In this document: piece by piece, positions 51,478-60,988 of the stretch
Layout of the letters: each line of letters opens with the position of its first letter
How positions within the stretch are numbered: position 1 is the stretch's first letter
Origin: Pedobacter gandavensis
Lineage (GTDB): Bacteria; Bacteroidota; Bacteroidia; Sphingobacteriales; Sphingobacteriaceae
Assembly: GCF_014172405.1 (NCBI RefSeq)
Contig: NZ_WNXC01000001.1
Span: 682,001 to 746,000 of the forward strand
Length of the DNA: 64,000 bases
Direction of reading: 5' to 3'
Translations under genes and position numbers: made by a program
Notes under the pieces: model-generated
Seen by the model: only the letters and a program-made list of their open reading frames with translations
What the model was told of the DNA's origin: nothing
Database searches by the model: none

Positions 51478-52563
51478 ATGAAAAAAGTACTTTTTAGTAT
51501 GTTACTTGTAGGTGCTGCCACCTATGCAAATGCGCAAAAAAGTGAAGTAAACGAAGCGAAGAAAATCTGGGGGATGTTATTAATTCCTAAGACAGAAACT
51601 TTAGCTGAAAACTTGAAAACTCTAAATGGAGGTTTAGCCCATACTGATAAAGCGATTGCTAATGAGAAATCTAAAACAATGCCGGAAGCTTGGTCTTACA
51701 GAGCCTTATTTGCATCTAGAATTGCATTAGTAGATTCATTAGACCTAAACAATGCTAAAGCAAATCAGAAGATTGCTGAAGAGGCAATTGTTCAGGCAAA
51801 AACTTTAGATACTAAAGGTGACGAGAAAAGCAATATCGAACAAGCAGAAATGAATGTAGATAATGCAATGAGAAATCGTGCTATTTTTGCTTATAACAAA
51901 AAGGATTTCGCGGGTGCACTAGCGGCCTTTAATGAAGTAACGGCTAAAAATCCAACAGATACTTCTATGTATGTAAACGCAGGTGTAACTGCGAAAGCAA
52001 TAGAAAATTATCCAGAGGTCGTTAAGAATTTTAAGAAAGCAATTGACCTGGGGTATAAAGATTCAAAAGTTCTTTATTCTGAAATCGTAGGTGTTACTTT
52101 TGACAAGTTGAAAGATACAGTAGGTGGCTTAGCTTTGTTAAAAGAAGCGAGCAGCAAATTCCCTGATGATTCTTATTTCATCGGCTTGGAGACTGATCTT
52201 TATATCAAATCTGGTAATATTGCTAAATCTCAGGAAATGTTGAATAAATTGGCAGCAAAAGATCCAAAAAATGCGATTTATCAGTATTTATTAGGAGACA
52301 CTTATTACAAACAAGCTTTAGCACTACAAACGGAAAGAAATAAAATCGATCCTAAGAAAACTAAAGAGTTTAATGCAGTGAGTGCTAAAATGATTGCGCT
52401 AATTGATCAGTCGACGCCTTATTATAAAGCAGCTTTAGAATTAGATCCTAAAAATGAAAATGCTTTAGAAAACTTAAAAGTGATTTATTTATTTAAGGAT
52501 GACAAGGTAAACTATGAGGCAACCAAGAAAAAACTGGATGCTCTAAAAGCTACAAAACCTTAA
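51478..52563 (+). CDS. exported TPR-repeat protein (tandem paralogue A)
   Basis: A 361-residue periplasmic protein with signal peptide (about 1-19, ATYANA). The mature part is helical with several TPR-like units (AIFAYNKKDFAGALAAFNEV, YPEVVKNFKKAIDLGYKDS, AIYQYLLGDTYYKQAL, YYKAALELDPKNENALENL). It is only 24 bases after gyrA, yet is envelope-located, so co-transcription may be incidental. It shares layout and a motif (MPEAWSYRALFASRIALVDS) with the next gene, pointing to duplication. The role is unknown; TPR proteins serve as assembly scaffolds. Confidence 0.87.
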   Translation: MKKVLFSMLLVGAATYANAQKSEVNEAKKIWGMLLIPKTETLAENLKTLNGGLAHTDKAIANEKSKTMPEAWSYRALFASRIALVDSLDLNNAKANQKIAEEAIVQAKTLDTKGDEKSNIEQAEMNVDNAMRNRAIFAYNKKDFAGALAAFNEVTAKNPTDTSMYVNAGVTAKAIENYPEVVKNFKKAIDLGYKDSKVLYSEIVGVTFDKLKDTVGGLALLKEASSKFPDDSYFIGLETDLYIKSGNIAKSQEMLNKLAAKDPKNAIYQYLLGDTYYKQALALQTERNKIDPKKTKEFNAVSAKMIALIDQSTPYYKAALELDPKNENALENLKVIYLFKDDKVNYEATKKKLDALKATKP

Positions 52564-52584
52564 TCGTAAGTAATAATTCAAAGT

Positions 52585-52621
52585 AAAAAGGAGGGGTAAT
52601 TTTTATCCCTCCTTTTTTTTT
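52585..52621 (+). terminator. intrinsic terminator between the two TPR genes
   Basis: A 13-base stem with one wobble pair (52585-52597 with 52605-52617), followed by a run of eight or more T. Confidence 0.88.
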
Positions 52622-52650
52622 ATAAGTTTGTAGCTAGAACACACCCTGGT

Positions 52651-53796
52651 ATGAAAAAGATCTATATATTTAATGCTGCTTTCCTGGTTTTATTGAGTGC
52701 TGACACTGCTTTTTCGCAACAAAGTCAATTGCAAATTGCTAGAAATAGCGTGGGGAAACTCCAAATGGCTATTGAGGCTAAACAGGATGAAAAAAAACAG
52801 TTAAGTATACTAGGAGAGGGGGTTAAGGCTGCTGAGGCTGCTCAGAATGATAAGAAGACAAAAAAGTGGCCTGAAACCTGGGCAATTAAAGCTTATTTGA
52901 GTGCGTATGTTTCCTTAATTGACAGCGATGTCAGTAATTCTGATCGCTATTATAATTTAGCAAATGAGGCGATTGATTCAGCAAAAAGATTGGATAAATT
53001 TCAAGCAAATTCACAGTTAATCTCAGCTGCAGTATACAATGTGAATATAAAAAAGCAAGAAAAAGGGAATACTGCTTTTGCTAGTAATGATTTCAATACT
53101 GCTTTTGAATTATTAAAAGAAGTGAGTGATTTCTTTCCAAAAGACACTACATTGGCAATCAATACGGCATTAGCTGCTCAGAATATGCAATCCTTAGATA
53201 AGGCATTGATCTATTATAAGAGAGCCAAAGATAATGGAATTAAAAATCCTGTTGTTTATCAAAAGCTCAGCGGAATTTACTCCTCTAAATTTGAACATGA
53301 ATTGGCTTTGAAATCGCTGGAGGAAGGATTAAAAATGAATCCTTACAATGTGTACCTGACGAATGATTACATCAATTTGTTGTTAGATACGGAGAAGTAT
53401 GATGATGCCATTCGCGTAATCGAAACTACCTTAAAAACGGAAACTAAAAACAAGTTGTTGTATTTTCTTTACGGATATCTACATCAAAATAAATCAAGTA
53501 ACAACACGGCGATATTAGCTTATAATAAAGCGCTGAGTATTGATGAAAATTATTTTGACGCGCTTCATCAATTGGGAATTGCTTACATAAATGCTGCGAA
53601 TGAATCGTTGAAGAAGAAGAACAGCGAAGGTCCTTCATTTACATCTTATATCAACCGAGCTGAAGTTGCTTTACTACAGGCTCATGAGATCAATCAGAAC
53701 GACAAATCTACAGTTCAATTATTGATTGATATTTATACCAGAAAAAACAGACTCGATAAAGTTCAAGAGCTGAAAGGAAAGCTGGAAGAGTTCTAG
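52651..53796 (+). CDS. exported TPR-repeat protein (tandem paralogue B)
   Basis: A 381-residue protein with signal peptide (about 1-22, DTAFSQ) and helical TPR-like units throughout (GNTAFASNDFNTAFELLKEV, LDKALIYYKRAKDNGIKN, ALKSLEEGLKMNPYN, NNTAILAYNKALSIDENY). The N-terminal block WPETWAIKAYLSAYVSLIDS lines up with the equivalent block of the preceding gene, so the two arose by tandem duplication and have diverged strongly. A terminator separates them. The function is unknown; a periplasmic scaffold is likely. Confidence 0.85.
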   Translation: MKKIYIFNAAFLVLLSADTAFSQQSQLQIARNSVGKLQMAIEAKQDEKKQLSILGEGVKAAEAAQNDKKTKKWPETWAIKAYLSAYVSLIDSDVSNSDRYYNLANEAIDSAKRLDKFQANSQLISAAVYNVNIKKQEKGNTAFASNDFNTAFELLKEVSDFFPKDTTLAINTALAAQNMQSLDKALIYYKRAKDNGIKNPVVYQKLSGIYSSKFEHELALKSLEEGLKMNPYNVYLTNDYINLLLDTEKYDDAIRVIETTLKTETKNKLLYFLYGYLHQNKSSNNTAILAYNKALSIDENYFDALHQLGIAYINAANESLKKKNSEGPSFTSYINRAEVALLQAHEINQNDKSTVQLLIDIYTRKNRLDKVQELKGKLEEF

Positions 53797-54367
53797 AGAA
53801 AAAAACTAAATATTTTATTATGTACCATACAAATGCTTACTAAGTAGGCTATTTGCATAATACTACTTAACATAATATTAATTATAAGACTCATAAATAA
53901 GGAAGGTTTTAAAGAGGGCTTTGGTGCTGTCTATTGTACCATTATGCTGTGCCAAGTAATTAACTATTTCCTAGCTGTGGAGGATTGTATTGACGTATTG
54001 CTCTAACAATTGCTGTCGAATTATCGTTGAATTTACAGCCGGACTTTTTTGTCATTCATTTGATTTAAAGCAACTTAATGCGTATTCAACCTATACTACG
54101 CGGGTTGTTTTTGATGCGGTCCAGGCTCAAATTCTATAAATCAAGTTTTTTTGCTAAAAGCGGTTCTTATTACAATTTTCAATTGAAAAATTTCTTGTAT
54201 GAATCTAATATAGAGAAAAACGTTCGTGTTTCTTGCAATTAGATTATCAGAAAAAAATTATTATTAGATATGGAGCAATATATCTTAATACTGTGGTATG
54301 ATTTTGTTATTTTGCATAAAGCAGTTGTTAATGGCACAATTGATGATTGTAAATCTATTTTTACGCT
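53797..54367. other. 571-base intergenic region, the longest in the window
   Basis: AT-rich. A 54-codon plus-strand frame runs from the ATG at 54078 to a stop at 54240-54242, with no recognisable family and no clear ribosome-binding site. A minus-strand stretch (about 53878-54051) is open apart from one TAG. Either could be a decayed gene. No RNA gene, terminator or IS end is evident. Confidence 0.5.
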
Positions 54368-56530
54368 ATGTTCAATCGTCCAGTCAGAAGTATCCAGGAT
54401 TTTTTATTAAGCACTTATTTTGCTGATGGTCTTAGAATTACTATTGGTGTACTCTGTCCTTCTCTTATTCTTGCGCAATTTGGTCTGCTTCAATATGGAA
54501 TGACCTTATCCTTAGGCGCTTTGTGTGTCAGTGTTGTTGATACTCCAGGTCCAATCGTTCACAGGCGGAATGCGATGTTGATTACTACTGGTTTGATTAC
54601 CATCATTTCAATTGTTGTTGGTTTAACCAATAGTAACGTGTATTTCATTGGGGCTCTGCTTTTTATCTGTAGTTTCATTTTTTCGATGCTTTTTCTTTAT
54701 GGTTTAAGGTCAGCCGCAATTGGCACCGCTGCCCTACTCATTATGGTGTTAAGTATTGACGATATTAGACCTTGGAAAGAAGTATTGGTATTTGCATTGC
54801 TCATATTTATAGGTAGTATTTGGTACACCTTATTGAGCTATTTTGTCTACAGAATTAGACCTTTCCGCTTGGTTCAACAAACATTAAGTGATTCTATCCA
54901 TGAGATTTCGGAGTTTTTAAGAGCGAAAGCGCGATTTTATCATCAAAATACGGATTATAATGAGAATTATGCAAAGCTCCTTCAGCTGCAGGTACTTGTG
55001 CATGAAAAACAGGATGCAGTTCGGGAGGTTTTGTTTAAAACAAGGGAAATCATTAGGGAATCCACCCCAGAAGGACGTTTTCTTTTACTCGTCTTTGTGG
55101 ACATGGTGGATCTTTTTGAACAAGTGATGTCCACTTATTATAATTATGAGCAGCTTCACGATCAATTTGATGAATCTGGTATTTTAGCACACTATGAATC
55201 TGTGATTATAAAAATAGCAGATGAATTAGATGAGATTGCATTTGCCTTAAAAAGCGGTGGAGTTCCTAAGTTGCCAACTTCTTTAATCGAGGATGTAGAG
55301 ACGCTTAGAAATGAAATTACTACCCTCGAAATCAATAACAAGGATGGAAAATACAATACTTTAGGAATTATTGCGCTTAAAAACATTGAGGTAAATATTG
55401 AGAATATACTCTCCAGAGTAAAAACGATCAATGGTTATTTTAATAAAAAGGAGAAAAAGAATCTGAAACCCAGAGAAATTGATGTAGAGCGTTTTATCAC
55501 GAGACAATCTATTGATTTAAAATTGTTGTTTGAAAACTTAACTTTTACCTCATCTACTTTCAGGCACTCTTTAAGGGTGGCGATAGTCATGTTGATTGGA
55601 TTTGTGGTCGCTAGATTATTGAATTTCTCCCATAGTTACTGGATTTTATTGACCATTCTGGTCATTTCGAAACCAGGTTTCAGTCTTACAAAAAAACGAA
55701 ATTATGAGCGTTTAATAGGTACCGTTATCGGTGCTTTTATTGGAATGGGAATCTTGGTTTATGTACATGATAAACATACTTTATTTGTCATCCTGCTTTT
55801 CTGTATGATTGGTTGCTATAGCTTTCAGCGTAAAAATTATGTGGTTAGTGTTTTATTTATGACCCCCTATATCTTGGTGCTTTTTGATTTCCTTGGAATG
55901 GGTGGACTGTCTGTTGCACGTGAACGCATATATGATACCTTGATTGGCTCTGGGATTGCCTTGTTGGCAAGTTATTCGTTATTTCCGAACTGGGAGCATC
56001 AGAAGCTTAAAGAAGCCATGTTAGCCACGCTAAAGGCAAATATGAATTACTTTGAACAAGTTACCTTCTTGTACACTGATGACGCACATAATATGACAAA
56101 TTATAAGGTTGCCAGGAAAGAAGTTTATGTAACGACGGCTAATCTTGCCTCCCTGTTTCAGCGCATGTTTTCGGAGCCTAAAAGTAAGCAATTACGCATG
56201 AAGGAACTTCATCAGTTTACTGCTTTAAATCATTTGTTATCCTCTTACATTGCCACACTTTCCTTGTACAATAAAGAGCATTCTTTTAAAATTTCTAGTT
56301 TTGATGACCTGAAGCCTGTAGTAAATAACACCACCTATTTGATGAATTTATCTATCGAGGTATTGAATAGTCATAGTACTGCATTGAGTAACGTACCTTT
56401 GATCAGGCAGCCGGTAAAGCCTGAAAAATCGGATGAAGATAGCAATGATGCTATTATCCATGAGCAATTTGATTTGATCCAAAAGGTCGCATATGATATT
56501 TTCAAGCTCTGCGAAAAAATTAAAATATAA
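54368..56530 (+). CDS. FUSC-family membrane protein (YccS/YhfK-like)
   Basis: A 720-residue inner-membrane protein with two blocks of about six hydrophobic helices (about 18-165 and 395-540), each followed by a cytosolic helical domain, the layout of YccS/YhfK and related FUSC proteins. The first block contains SLGALCVSVVDTPGPIVHRR, the second HSYWILLTILVISKPGFSLTKKRNYERLIGT split by short turns, both typical of the family. Related proteins export aromatic acids or are of unknown substrate. Monocistronic; ohr follows 46 bases later. Confidence 0.92.
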   Translation: MFNRPVRSIQDFLLSTYFADGLRITIGVLCPSLILAQFGLLQYGMTLSLGALCVSVVDTPGPIVHRRNAMLITTGLITIISIVVGLTNSNVYFIGALLFICSFIFSMLFLYGLRSAAIGTAALLIMVLSIDDIRPWKEVLVFALLIFIGSIWYTLLSYFVYRIRPFRLVQQTLSDSIHEISEFLRAKARFYHQNTDYNENYAKLLQLQVLVHEKQDAVREVLFKTREIIRESTPEGRFLLLVFVDMVDLFEQVMSTYYNYEQLHDQFDESGILAHYESVIIKIADELDEIAFALKSGGVPKLPTSLIEDVETLRNEITTLEINNKDGKYNTLGIIALKNIEVNIENILSRVKTINGYFNKKEKKNLKPREIDVERFITRQSIDLKLLFENLTFTSSTFRHSLRVAIVMLIGFVVARLLNFSHSYWILLTILVISKPGFSLTKKRNYERLIGTVIGAFIGMGILVYVHDKHTLFVILLFCMIGCYSFQRKNYVVSVLFMTPYILVLFDFLGMGGLSVARERIYDTLIGSGIALLASYSLFPNWEHQKLKEAMLATLKANMNYFEQVTFLYTDDAHNMTNYKVARKEVYVTTANLASLFQRMFSEPKSKQLRMKELHQFTALNHLLSSYIATLSLYNKEHSFKISSFDDLKPVVNNTTYLMNLSIEVLNSHSTALSNVPLIRQPVKPEKSDEDSNDAIIHEQFDLIQKVAYDIFKLCEKIKI

Positions 56531-56576
56531 AACTTTAGCTGGTTTAGTACTGTTGTAGAGGTATTAAATTTAAATT

Positions 56577-56987
56577 ATGGAAAAAATATATACAGCATCT
56601 GTTACGGCAAAAGGTGGCCGCGATGGGCATATCAAATCAAGCGATGGAACGATAGAATTTGACGTTAGAAAGCCAAGGGAAATGGGTGGACAAGGTGGTG
56701 CCACAAATCCTGAGCAACTATTTGCTGCTGCTTGGGGGCCTTGTTATTTGGGCGCTTTAGGAGCTGTAGCAGCTCATGATGGTGTAGATGTTTCTGAAGC
56801 TAGCGTGGAAGTTCATGTCTCTTTTAATAAGGACGATAACGCTTTTGTTCTGTCTGCAGACCTAGATGTACACATTCCTGGTATTACTACAGAGGAAGCA
56901 CAAAAATTAGCAGATAAAGCAAATCGTGCCTGCCCATATTCAAAAGCAACCAGAGGGAATATTGAAACTCGTGTAACTGCGATATAA
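56577..56987 (+). CDS. ohr: organic hydroperoxide resistance protein (Ohr/OsmC family)
   Basis: A 136-residue cytosolic thiol peroxidase acting on organic and fatty-acid hydroperoxides with lipoyl-type donors. The catalytic cysteines are C56 in AAAWGPCYLGAL and C119 in RACPYSKATRGN; R15 in GGRDGH and E47 in NPEQLF complete the active site. The Ohr rather than OsmC subgroup is favoured by the N-terminal YTASVTAKGGRDG. No OhrR regulator gene is adjacent. Ended by a strong hairpin. Confidence 0.94.
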   Translation: MEKIYTASVTAKGGRDGHIKSSDGTIEFDVRKPREMGGQGGATNPEQLFAAAWGPCYLGALGAVAAHDGVDVSEASVEVHVSFNKDDNAFVLSADLDVHIPGITTEEAQKLADKANRACPYSKATRGNIETRVTAI

Positions 56988-57380
56988 TTCATACTTAATA
57001 GCTAAAAGATCCTGAAATTTGCTTTCAGGATCTTTTTATTTTTTGGCTATTTCTCATCGGCTATTTTTTCAAAATGTAATGCTGTAGCTCCCCTCCTTTT
57101 TTACCAAATTATTTGGCAACCCATTTTATTTGAGATCTGAGCCAGATTTTAACCCTGATTATTGCAATCTTTTTAGGAGCAGTTTAAGTTAAATCTGGTA
57201 CAATCTTTTGGAATAATTTTGTTTATTCAAAAAGTTACGCTATAATTGACTACTAAATCCATAGGCTTTATTTAAGTTAGTCAGTTTAACGTTATAAAGT
57301 CCTTATATTTTAGACCTAAAGACTGGCCATCATCAATTGGATGGCGTATAAACCAGATAAAATTATAGCACAGACTAGCA
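56988..57380. other. 393-base intergenic region
   Basis: Contains the ohr terminator (57004-57044). The remaining 330 bases are AT-rich with no gene; I see no confident promoter for the TauE/SafE gene. Confidence 0.55.
57004..57044 (+). terminator. intrinsic terminator of ohr
   Basis: A 14-base-pair perfect stem (57004-57017 with 57023-57036), loop TTTGC, followed by T-rich sequence. Confidence 0.9.
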
Positions 57381-58322
57381 ATGAGTATACAAGATAAAGA
57401 AATTGCCTTATCCCTGAACCAGGGGCCTTCCCAGGAAAAAAAATGGAAGCGTATTGCCTATCTATGTTTACTCATTTTAGCCGCATTATTTATGGGTTAT
57501 GCGCTGGCCTCTTACCTGAATTATGAATCTGTGTTGGCTTTTGGCAAGGAAGTTTATGGTCAAGTGGATGAGAAGTTTTTATGGATGCTAGCCGTAGGTT
57601 TTCTTGCACAAATGGTAGATGGAGCCTTGGGAATGGGCTATGGTGTGGTGTCTACTACCTTATTGTTATCGGGCGGTATGAATCCAGCTGTAATTTCGGG
57701 CAGTATCCATACCGCTGAAATGTTTTCAAGTGGTGCTTCCGGCTTTAGTCACTATCGGTTTGGGAACGTCAACAAAAAACTGTTTAAAACCTTATTGATA
57801 CCTGGCGTATTGGGTGCAATTGTGGGGGCGCTTTTATTGGGATATGCTGGAGAAGCTTTTTCTGAATACATCCGACCAGTGATTTCTGTTTACACTTTAG
57901 CATTGGGTATAAAAATTTTAACCAATGCCTTTAAGGAAAAACCGAAACCTCAGAAAGTGAAGCGTGCAGGTTGGCTTGCAGGTGCTGGAGGATTTCTCGA
58001 TTCCTTTGGTGGTGGTGGATGGGGACCCTTGGTGACATCCACCTTAATTTCTAAGGGGCGCACGCCAAAGTATGTGATTGGCTCGGTTAGTTTAACCGAA
58101 TTTTTTGTGACCATGGCTAGTGCCGTGACCTTTTTCTTCATTTTAGGCGTTAGTCATTGGCAATCTATATTAGGTTTGCTAATTGGCGGTGTTGTTGCTG
58201 CACCAATTGCTGCAAGGTTGGTGGGAAAACTTCCAATTAAAAAGATGTTTATAGGAGTAGCGGTAATTGTCATACTTTCCAGCCTAAGAATTATATGGAA
58301 TGCGATTGATAAAGTCGCTTAA
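57381..58322 (+). CDS. TauE/SafE family permease (TSUP)
   Basis: A 313-residue inner-membrane protein with eight or nine hydrophobic helices in two related halves. Each half opens with a glycine-rich FLAQMVDGALGMGYGVVST or GGFLDSFGGGGWGPLVTST block, the hallmark of the sulfite/sulfoacetate exporter family. SISGSIHTAE-like and IGSVSLTEFFVT segments mark the second element of each repeat. The first 25 residues are a polar cytosolic leader. Substrates of the family include sulfite, taurine-derived sulfonates and other small organic anions. No sulfur-metabolism gene is adjacent. Confidence 0.92.
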   Translation: MSIQDKEIALSLNQGPSQEKKWKRIAYLCLLILAALFMGYALASYLNYESVLAFGKEVYGQVDEKFLWMLAVGFLAQMVDGALGMGYGVVSTTLLLSGGMNPAVISGSIHTAEMFSSGASGFSHYRFGNVNKKLFKTLLIPGVLGAIVGALLLGYAGEAFSEYIRPVISVYTLALGIKILTNAFKEKPKPQKVKRAGWLAGAGGFLDSFGGGGWGPLVTSTLISKGRTPKYVIGSVSLTEFFVTMASAVTFFFILGVSHWQSILGLLIGGVVAAPIAARLVGKLPIKKMFIGVAVIVILSSLRIIWNAIDKVA

Positions 58323-58471
58323 AATAGCTTATTGAAACAAATTGCATTTAATCCGGATAATTAAAAGGAATTTGTTTTAAGTTATTACCCGATTATGTAT
58401 GGCATAATCTTAAATGTAAATAAGCTGACTACTTCATTTTCAAAAGATTAGCTATTTATGAAATAAAAGAA

Positions 58472-58479
58472 TAGATTTG
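58472..58479 (+). promoter_or_regulatory. -7 box of the histidine kinase gene
   Basis: TAGATTTG matches TAnnTTTG, 12 bases before the ATG at 58492. It contains the in-frame TTG at 58477 that would otherwise extend the protein by five residues. Confidence 0.5.
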
Positions 58480-58491
58480 TTTAATATCAAA

Positions 58492-59886
58492 ATGGCAAAC
58501 GCTCTAAATCTATTTCTGAGGTACTTCAAAAGACCGGCTCTAGACAAAATGATCACGGAGGATGAAGTTAGTTCCACTAACCTTATCAGGTGCATCTCTA
58601 TTACAGGGTTATTTGTTCCGATTACCTTAATTATTCATCTTTATTTTAGGTACGGTGATTTCAAAGTTGGCCCTGAGGAAACGAGCTGGTTAAACGATTT
58701 GTTCTTTGTCAACATGCTCATGGGGCCGTTATGCCTTTTTCTAAGTTTAATCGGGCTCTTTTTGAAGTTTACAAGAAGAGAGTATTCGCTGATGAGTAAA
58801 TTATTGCCACATTTGGTTTTCTTTGTATTTGCTGGTTGTGGCGCATTGTGCTCTATCTTCGGGCAATCCTTAGACAATGCCATCATCACTTTTATGCTGG
58901 CCTGTGTGCTAAATGCGGCGACTATTTTAATCAGGCCATTATATGCTGCCATTTATTTTATACTTATCTATTGTTTTTTCTGCTATGGCGTGACCTTAAC
59001 TCAGCCCAATCAAAATACGGTGTTGTTCAATGTGATAGATGGACTTTGCGTGATTGCGGTCTCTTTTATAATCTCCTGGGTACTGTGGAACAATAACATG
59101 ACCCGTTTTAAACAGGATCGTCTGATACAGTCGCAAAAGCAAATATTAGAATATCAATATGAGAAATTGACTATTGCCAACGAGGAACTCGAAGATACCA
59201 ATGCCAGCAAAGATCAGTTTTTCTCCATATTAGCGCATGATCTCCGTGGGCCGCTCAATTCTGCCCTGGCCTTAACTACGTTTTTGGAAGAGGGTGCATT
59301 TGAAGAGGATACAGAAGAGCGTAAGAAAACATATAGTCTCTTGCAAAATAGTTTGGGTAATAGTGCGAAATTACTAGAGAACGTATTATTGTGGTCTACC
59401 AATCAGGCAGGAATTCTGAACTTTAAGCCTAAGATTTTGGATGTTCAGGAAACATTGAAATCTAGTATAGATGTGTTAAGGATTGTTGCTGCTCAGAAGA
59501 ATATTGAGATAATCAATAAAGTGTCAGCCAAAATCATGATTTCAGCGGACATAGATATGATGCATACGGTTTTCAGAAACTTACTCTCAAATGCGATTAA
59601 ATTCACGCCAAACTTTGGCAGTGTAGAGATACATGCAGAAATTTTAGATAAAGCGGTACGTATATCGGTCATTGACTTTGGCGTTGGTATGAGTAGTAAA
59701 ACGCTTAACAATCTCTTCCGTATTGAAAAGAAAATGCCAGGTAGAGGAACTAATAATGAAACAGGAACTGGTTTGGGCTTGGTCTTATGTAAAGATTTTA
59801 TCGAAAAACATGAAGGAAGCATCGTTGTGGAAAGTAAGGAGAATGAAGGCAGTAAATTTATTATAACTTTACCAGGCCGAACCTAA
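58492..59886 (+). CDS. membrane sensor histidine kinase (HisKA/HATPase_c)
   Basis: A 464-residue inner-membrane kinase. The N-terminal 200 residues form about six helices with no large periplasmic domain, so the sensor is membrane-embedded. A coiled linker (about 205-240) leads to the HisKA helix with phospho-accepting H249 in FFSILAHDLRGPL. The HATPase domain has N (NLLSNAIKFTPN), G1 (DFGVGM) and G2 (GTGLGLVL) boxes intact. No response regulator is encoded nearby. A LytS-type kinase gene follows with an 11-base gap, so the two may be co-transcribed. Confidence 0.94.
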   Translation: MANALNLFLRYFKRPALDKMITEDEVSSTNLIRCISITGLFVPITLIIHLYFRYGDFKVGPEETSWLNDLFFVNMLMGPLCLFLSLIGLFLKFTRREYSLMSKLLPHLVFFVFAGCGALCSIFGQSLDNAIITFMLACVLNAATILIRPLYAAIYFILIYCFFCYGVTLTQPNQNTVLFNVIDGLCVIAVSFIISWVLWNNNMTRFKQDRLIQSQKQILEYQYEKLTIANEELEDTNASKDQFFSILAHDLRGPLNSALALTTFLEEGAFEEDTEERKKTYSLLQNSLGNSAKLLENVLLWSTNQAGILNFKPKILDVQETLKSSIDVLRIVAAQKNIEIINKVSAKIMISADIDMMHTVFRNLLSNAIKFTPNFGSVEIHAEILDKAVRISVIDFGVGMSSKTLNNLFRIEKKMPGRGTNNETGTGLGLVLCKDFIEKHEGSIVVESKENEGSKFIITLPGRT

Positions 59887-59897
59887 ACTTTCAATTG

Positions 59898-60986
59898 ATG
59901 ACTCCTGCTTTTAAGCAACATTTTTCTCAAGTATTTTCTAAATATCGATGGCTTTTACACCTGTTATTCTGGGTTATATTTTTTAGCGCGATCTATTTGG
60001 TTACCAAACATAGTAAACTGCTTAATAATCCAAAATTTCCACATCCATTTCCAATTCTCTCTATCAGTACATTTTGCCTGGTGTTATTTTTGCAATCTTA
60101 CACCTTTTTACTTTTCATCATTCCGCTACATAAAAAAGAAAAGAAGTATATATTTTGGCTTAGTTTTCCACTTGTGTTTCTAGGTTGGTTTGTCGTTAAT
60201 GTGGCCGTTATTAAATTGGTGATTAGCTCAATTCCAAGTATGAGTACCAGACCAGAATTTGGCTGGTGGATGTTCATGAATAACAGCTTGTTGGTGTATC
60301 TTTTTATGTCTTCGATATTCATTGCCTTCTACTATTTTGTCGACATTTATGAGCGACAAAAAGAAATTCAGCGACTGGAAAGTTTCAAATCGGAAAAGAT
60401 CGAATTGGAAAGTCGGTTTTTAAAATCGCAAATTAATCCTCATTTCCTTTTCAATACGCTCAATAATATTTATGCCCTTAGCTTAAAAAAATCTAATAGA
60501 ACACCAATCATTATTGAAAGATTAGAGTCTTTACTTCACTACATGCTGTATGAATGTAAGGAGGACTTAGTAGAACTTGATGACGAGTTTACTTTCACGA
60601 ATAGCTACATTTCCTTGGAAAAGTTAAGACATAATGAAGATCAATGTACAGTCAGCACTACGATAAAAGGAAATACCGCAGGGCATAAAATTGCCCCCTT
60701 GCTACTTATTAATTTCTTAGAAAATGCCTTTAAACATGGAACGAAGACAAGTTTTGGTAAATCCTGGATTAATATGGAAATAGAAGTTCTAAAAAAAGAA
60801 CTTCACTTTAAATTACAAAATAGTAAGCCCGATACGGCTGTGCACCAGGTTTTTTCTGAGTATCAGGGTGGCATCGGCTTAAAGAACGTCAAAAGGCGGT
60901 TGGAAATTCTCTATCCAAGACGTCATAAATTAACAATACACAATGCTCCAGATCATTTTGAAATCTACTTAATCCTTAATTTTTAA
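59898..60986 (+). CDS. LytS/YehU-type sensor histidine kinase
   Basis: A 362-residue inner-membrane kinase of the His_kinase (LytS) family. About four helices (about 17-150) precede a short coiled coil and the kinase core SQINPHFLFNTLNNIY, with phospho-accepting His at about residue 182. The ATPase part has the N-box NFLENAFKHG and the G-box GGIGLKNVKRRLEILYPRRH. LytS-type kinases usually signal to a LytTR-domain regulator, but none is present here. I use the ATG at 59898, after an overlapping in-frame TTG. Only two bases separate its stop from the next gene, a related but degenerate kinase. Confidence 0.93.
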   Translation: MTPAFKQHFSQVFSKYRWLLHLLFWVIFFSAIYLVTKHSKLLNNPKFPHPFPILSISTFCLVLFLQSYTFLLFIIPLHKKEKKYIFWLSFPLVFLGWFVVNVAVIKLVISSIPSMSTRPEFGWWMFMNNSLLVYLFMSSIFIAFYYFVDIYERQKEIQRLESFKSEKIELESRFLKSQINPHFLFNTLNNIYALSLKKSNRTPIIIERLESLLHYMLYECKEDLVELDDEFTFTNSYISLEKLRHNEDQCTVSTTIKGNTAGHKIAPLLLINFLENAFKHGTKTSFGKSWINMEIEVLKKELHFKLQNSKPDTAVHQVFSEYQGGIGLKNVKRRLEILYPRRHKLTIHNAPDHFEIYLILNF

Positions 60987-60988
60987 AC

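Noticed and set aside
53878..54051. Minus-strand stretch resembling a decayed protein gene with one internal TAG
   Set aside because: At this length a single stop is expected by chance in AT-rich DNA, and I recognise no protein family in the translation. Noted only as part of the intergenic gap.
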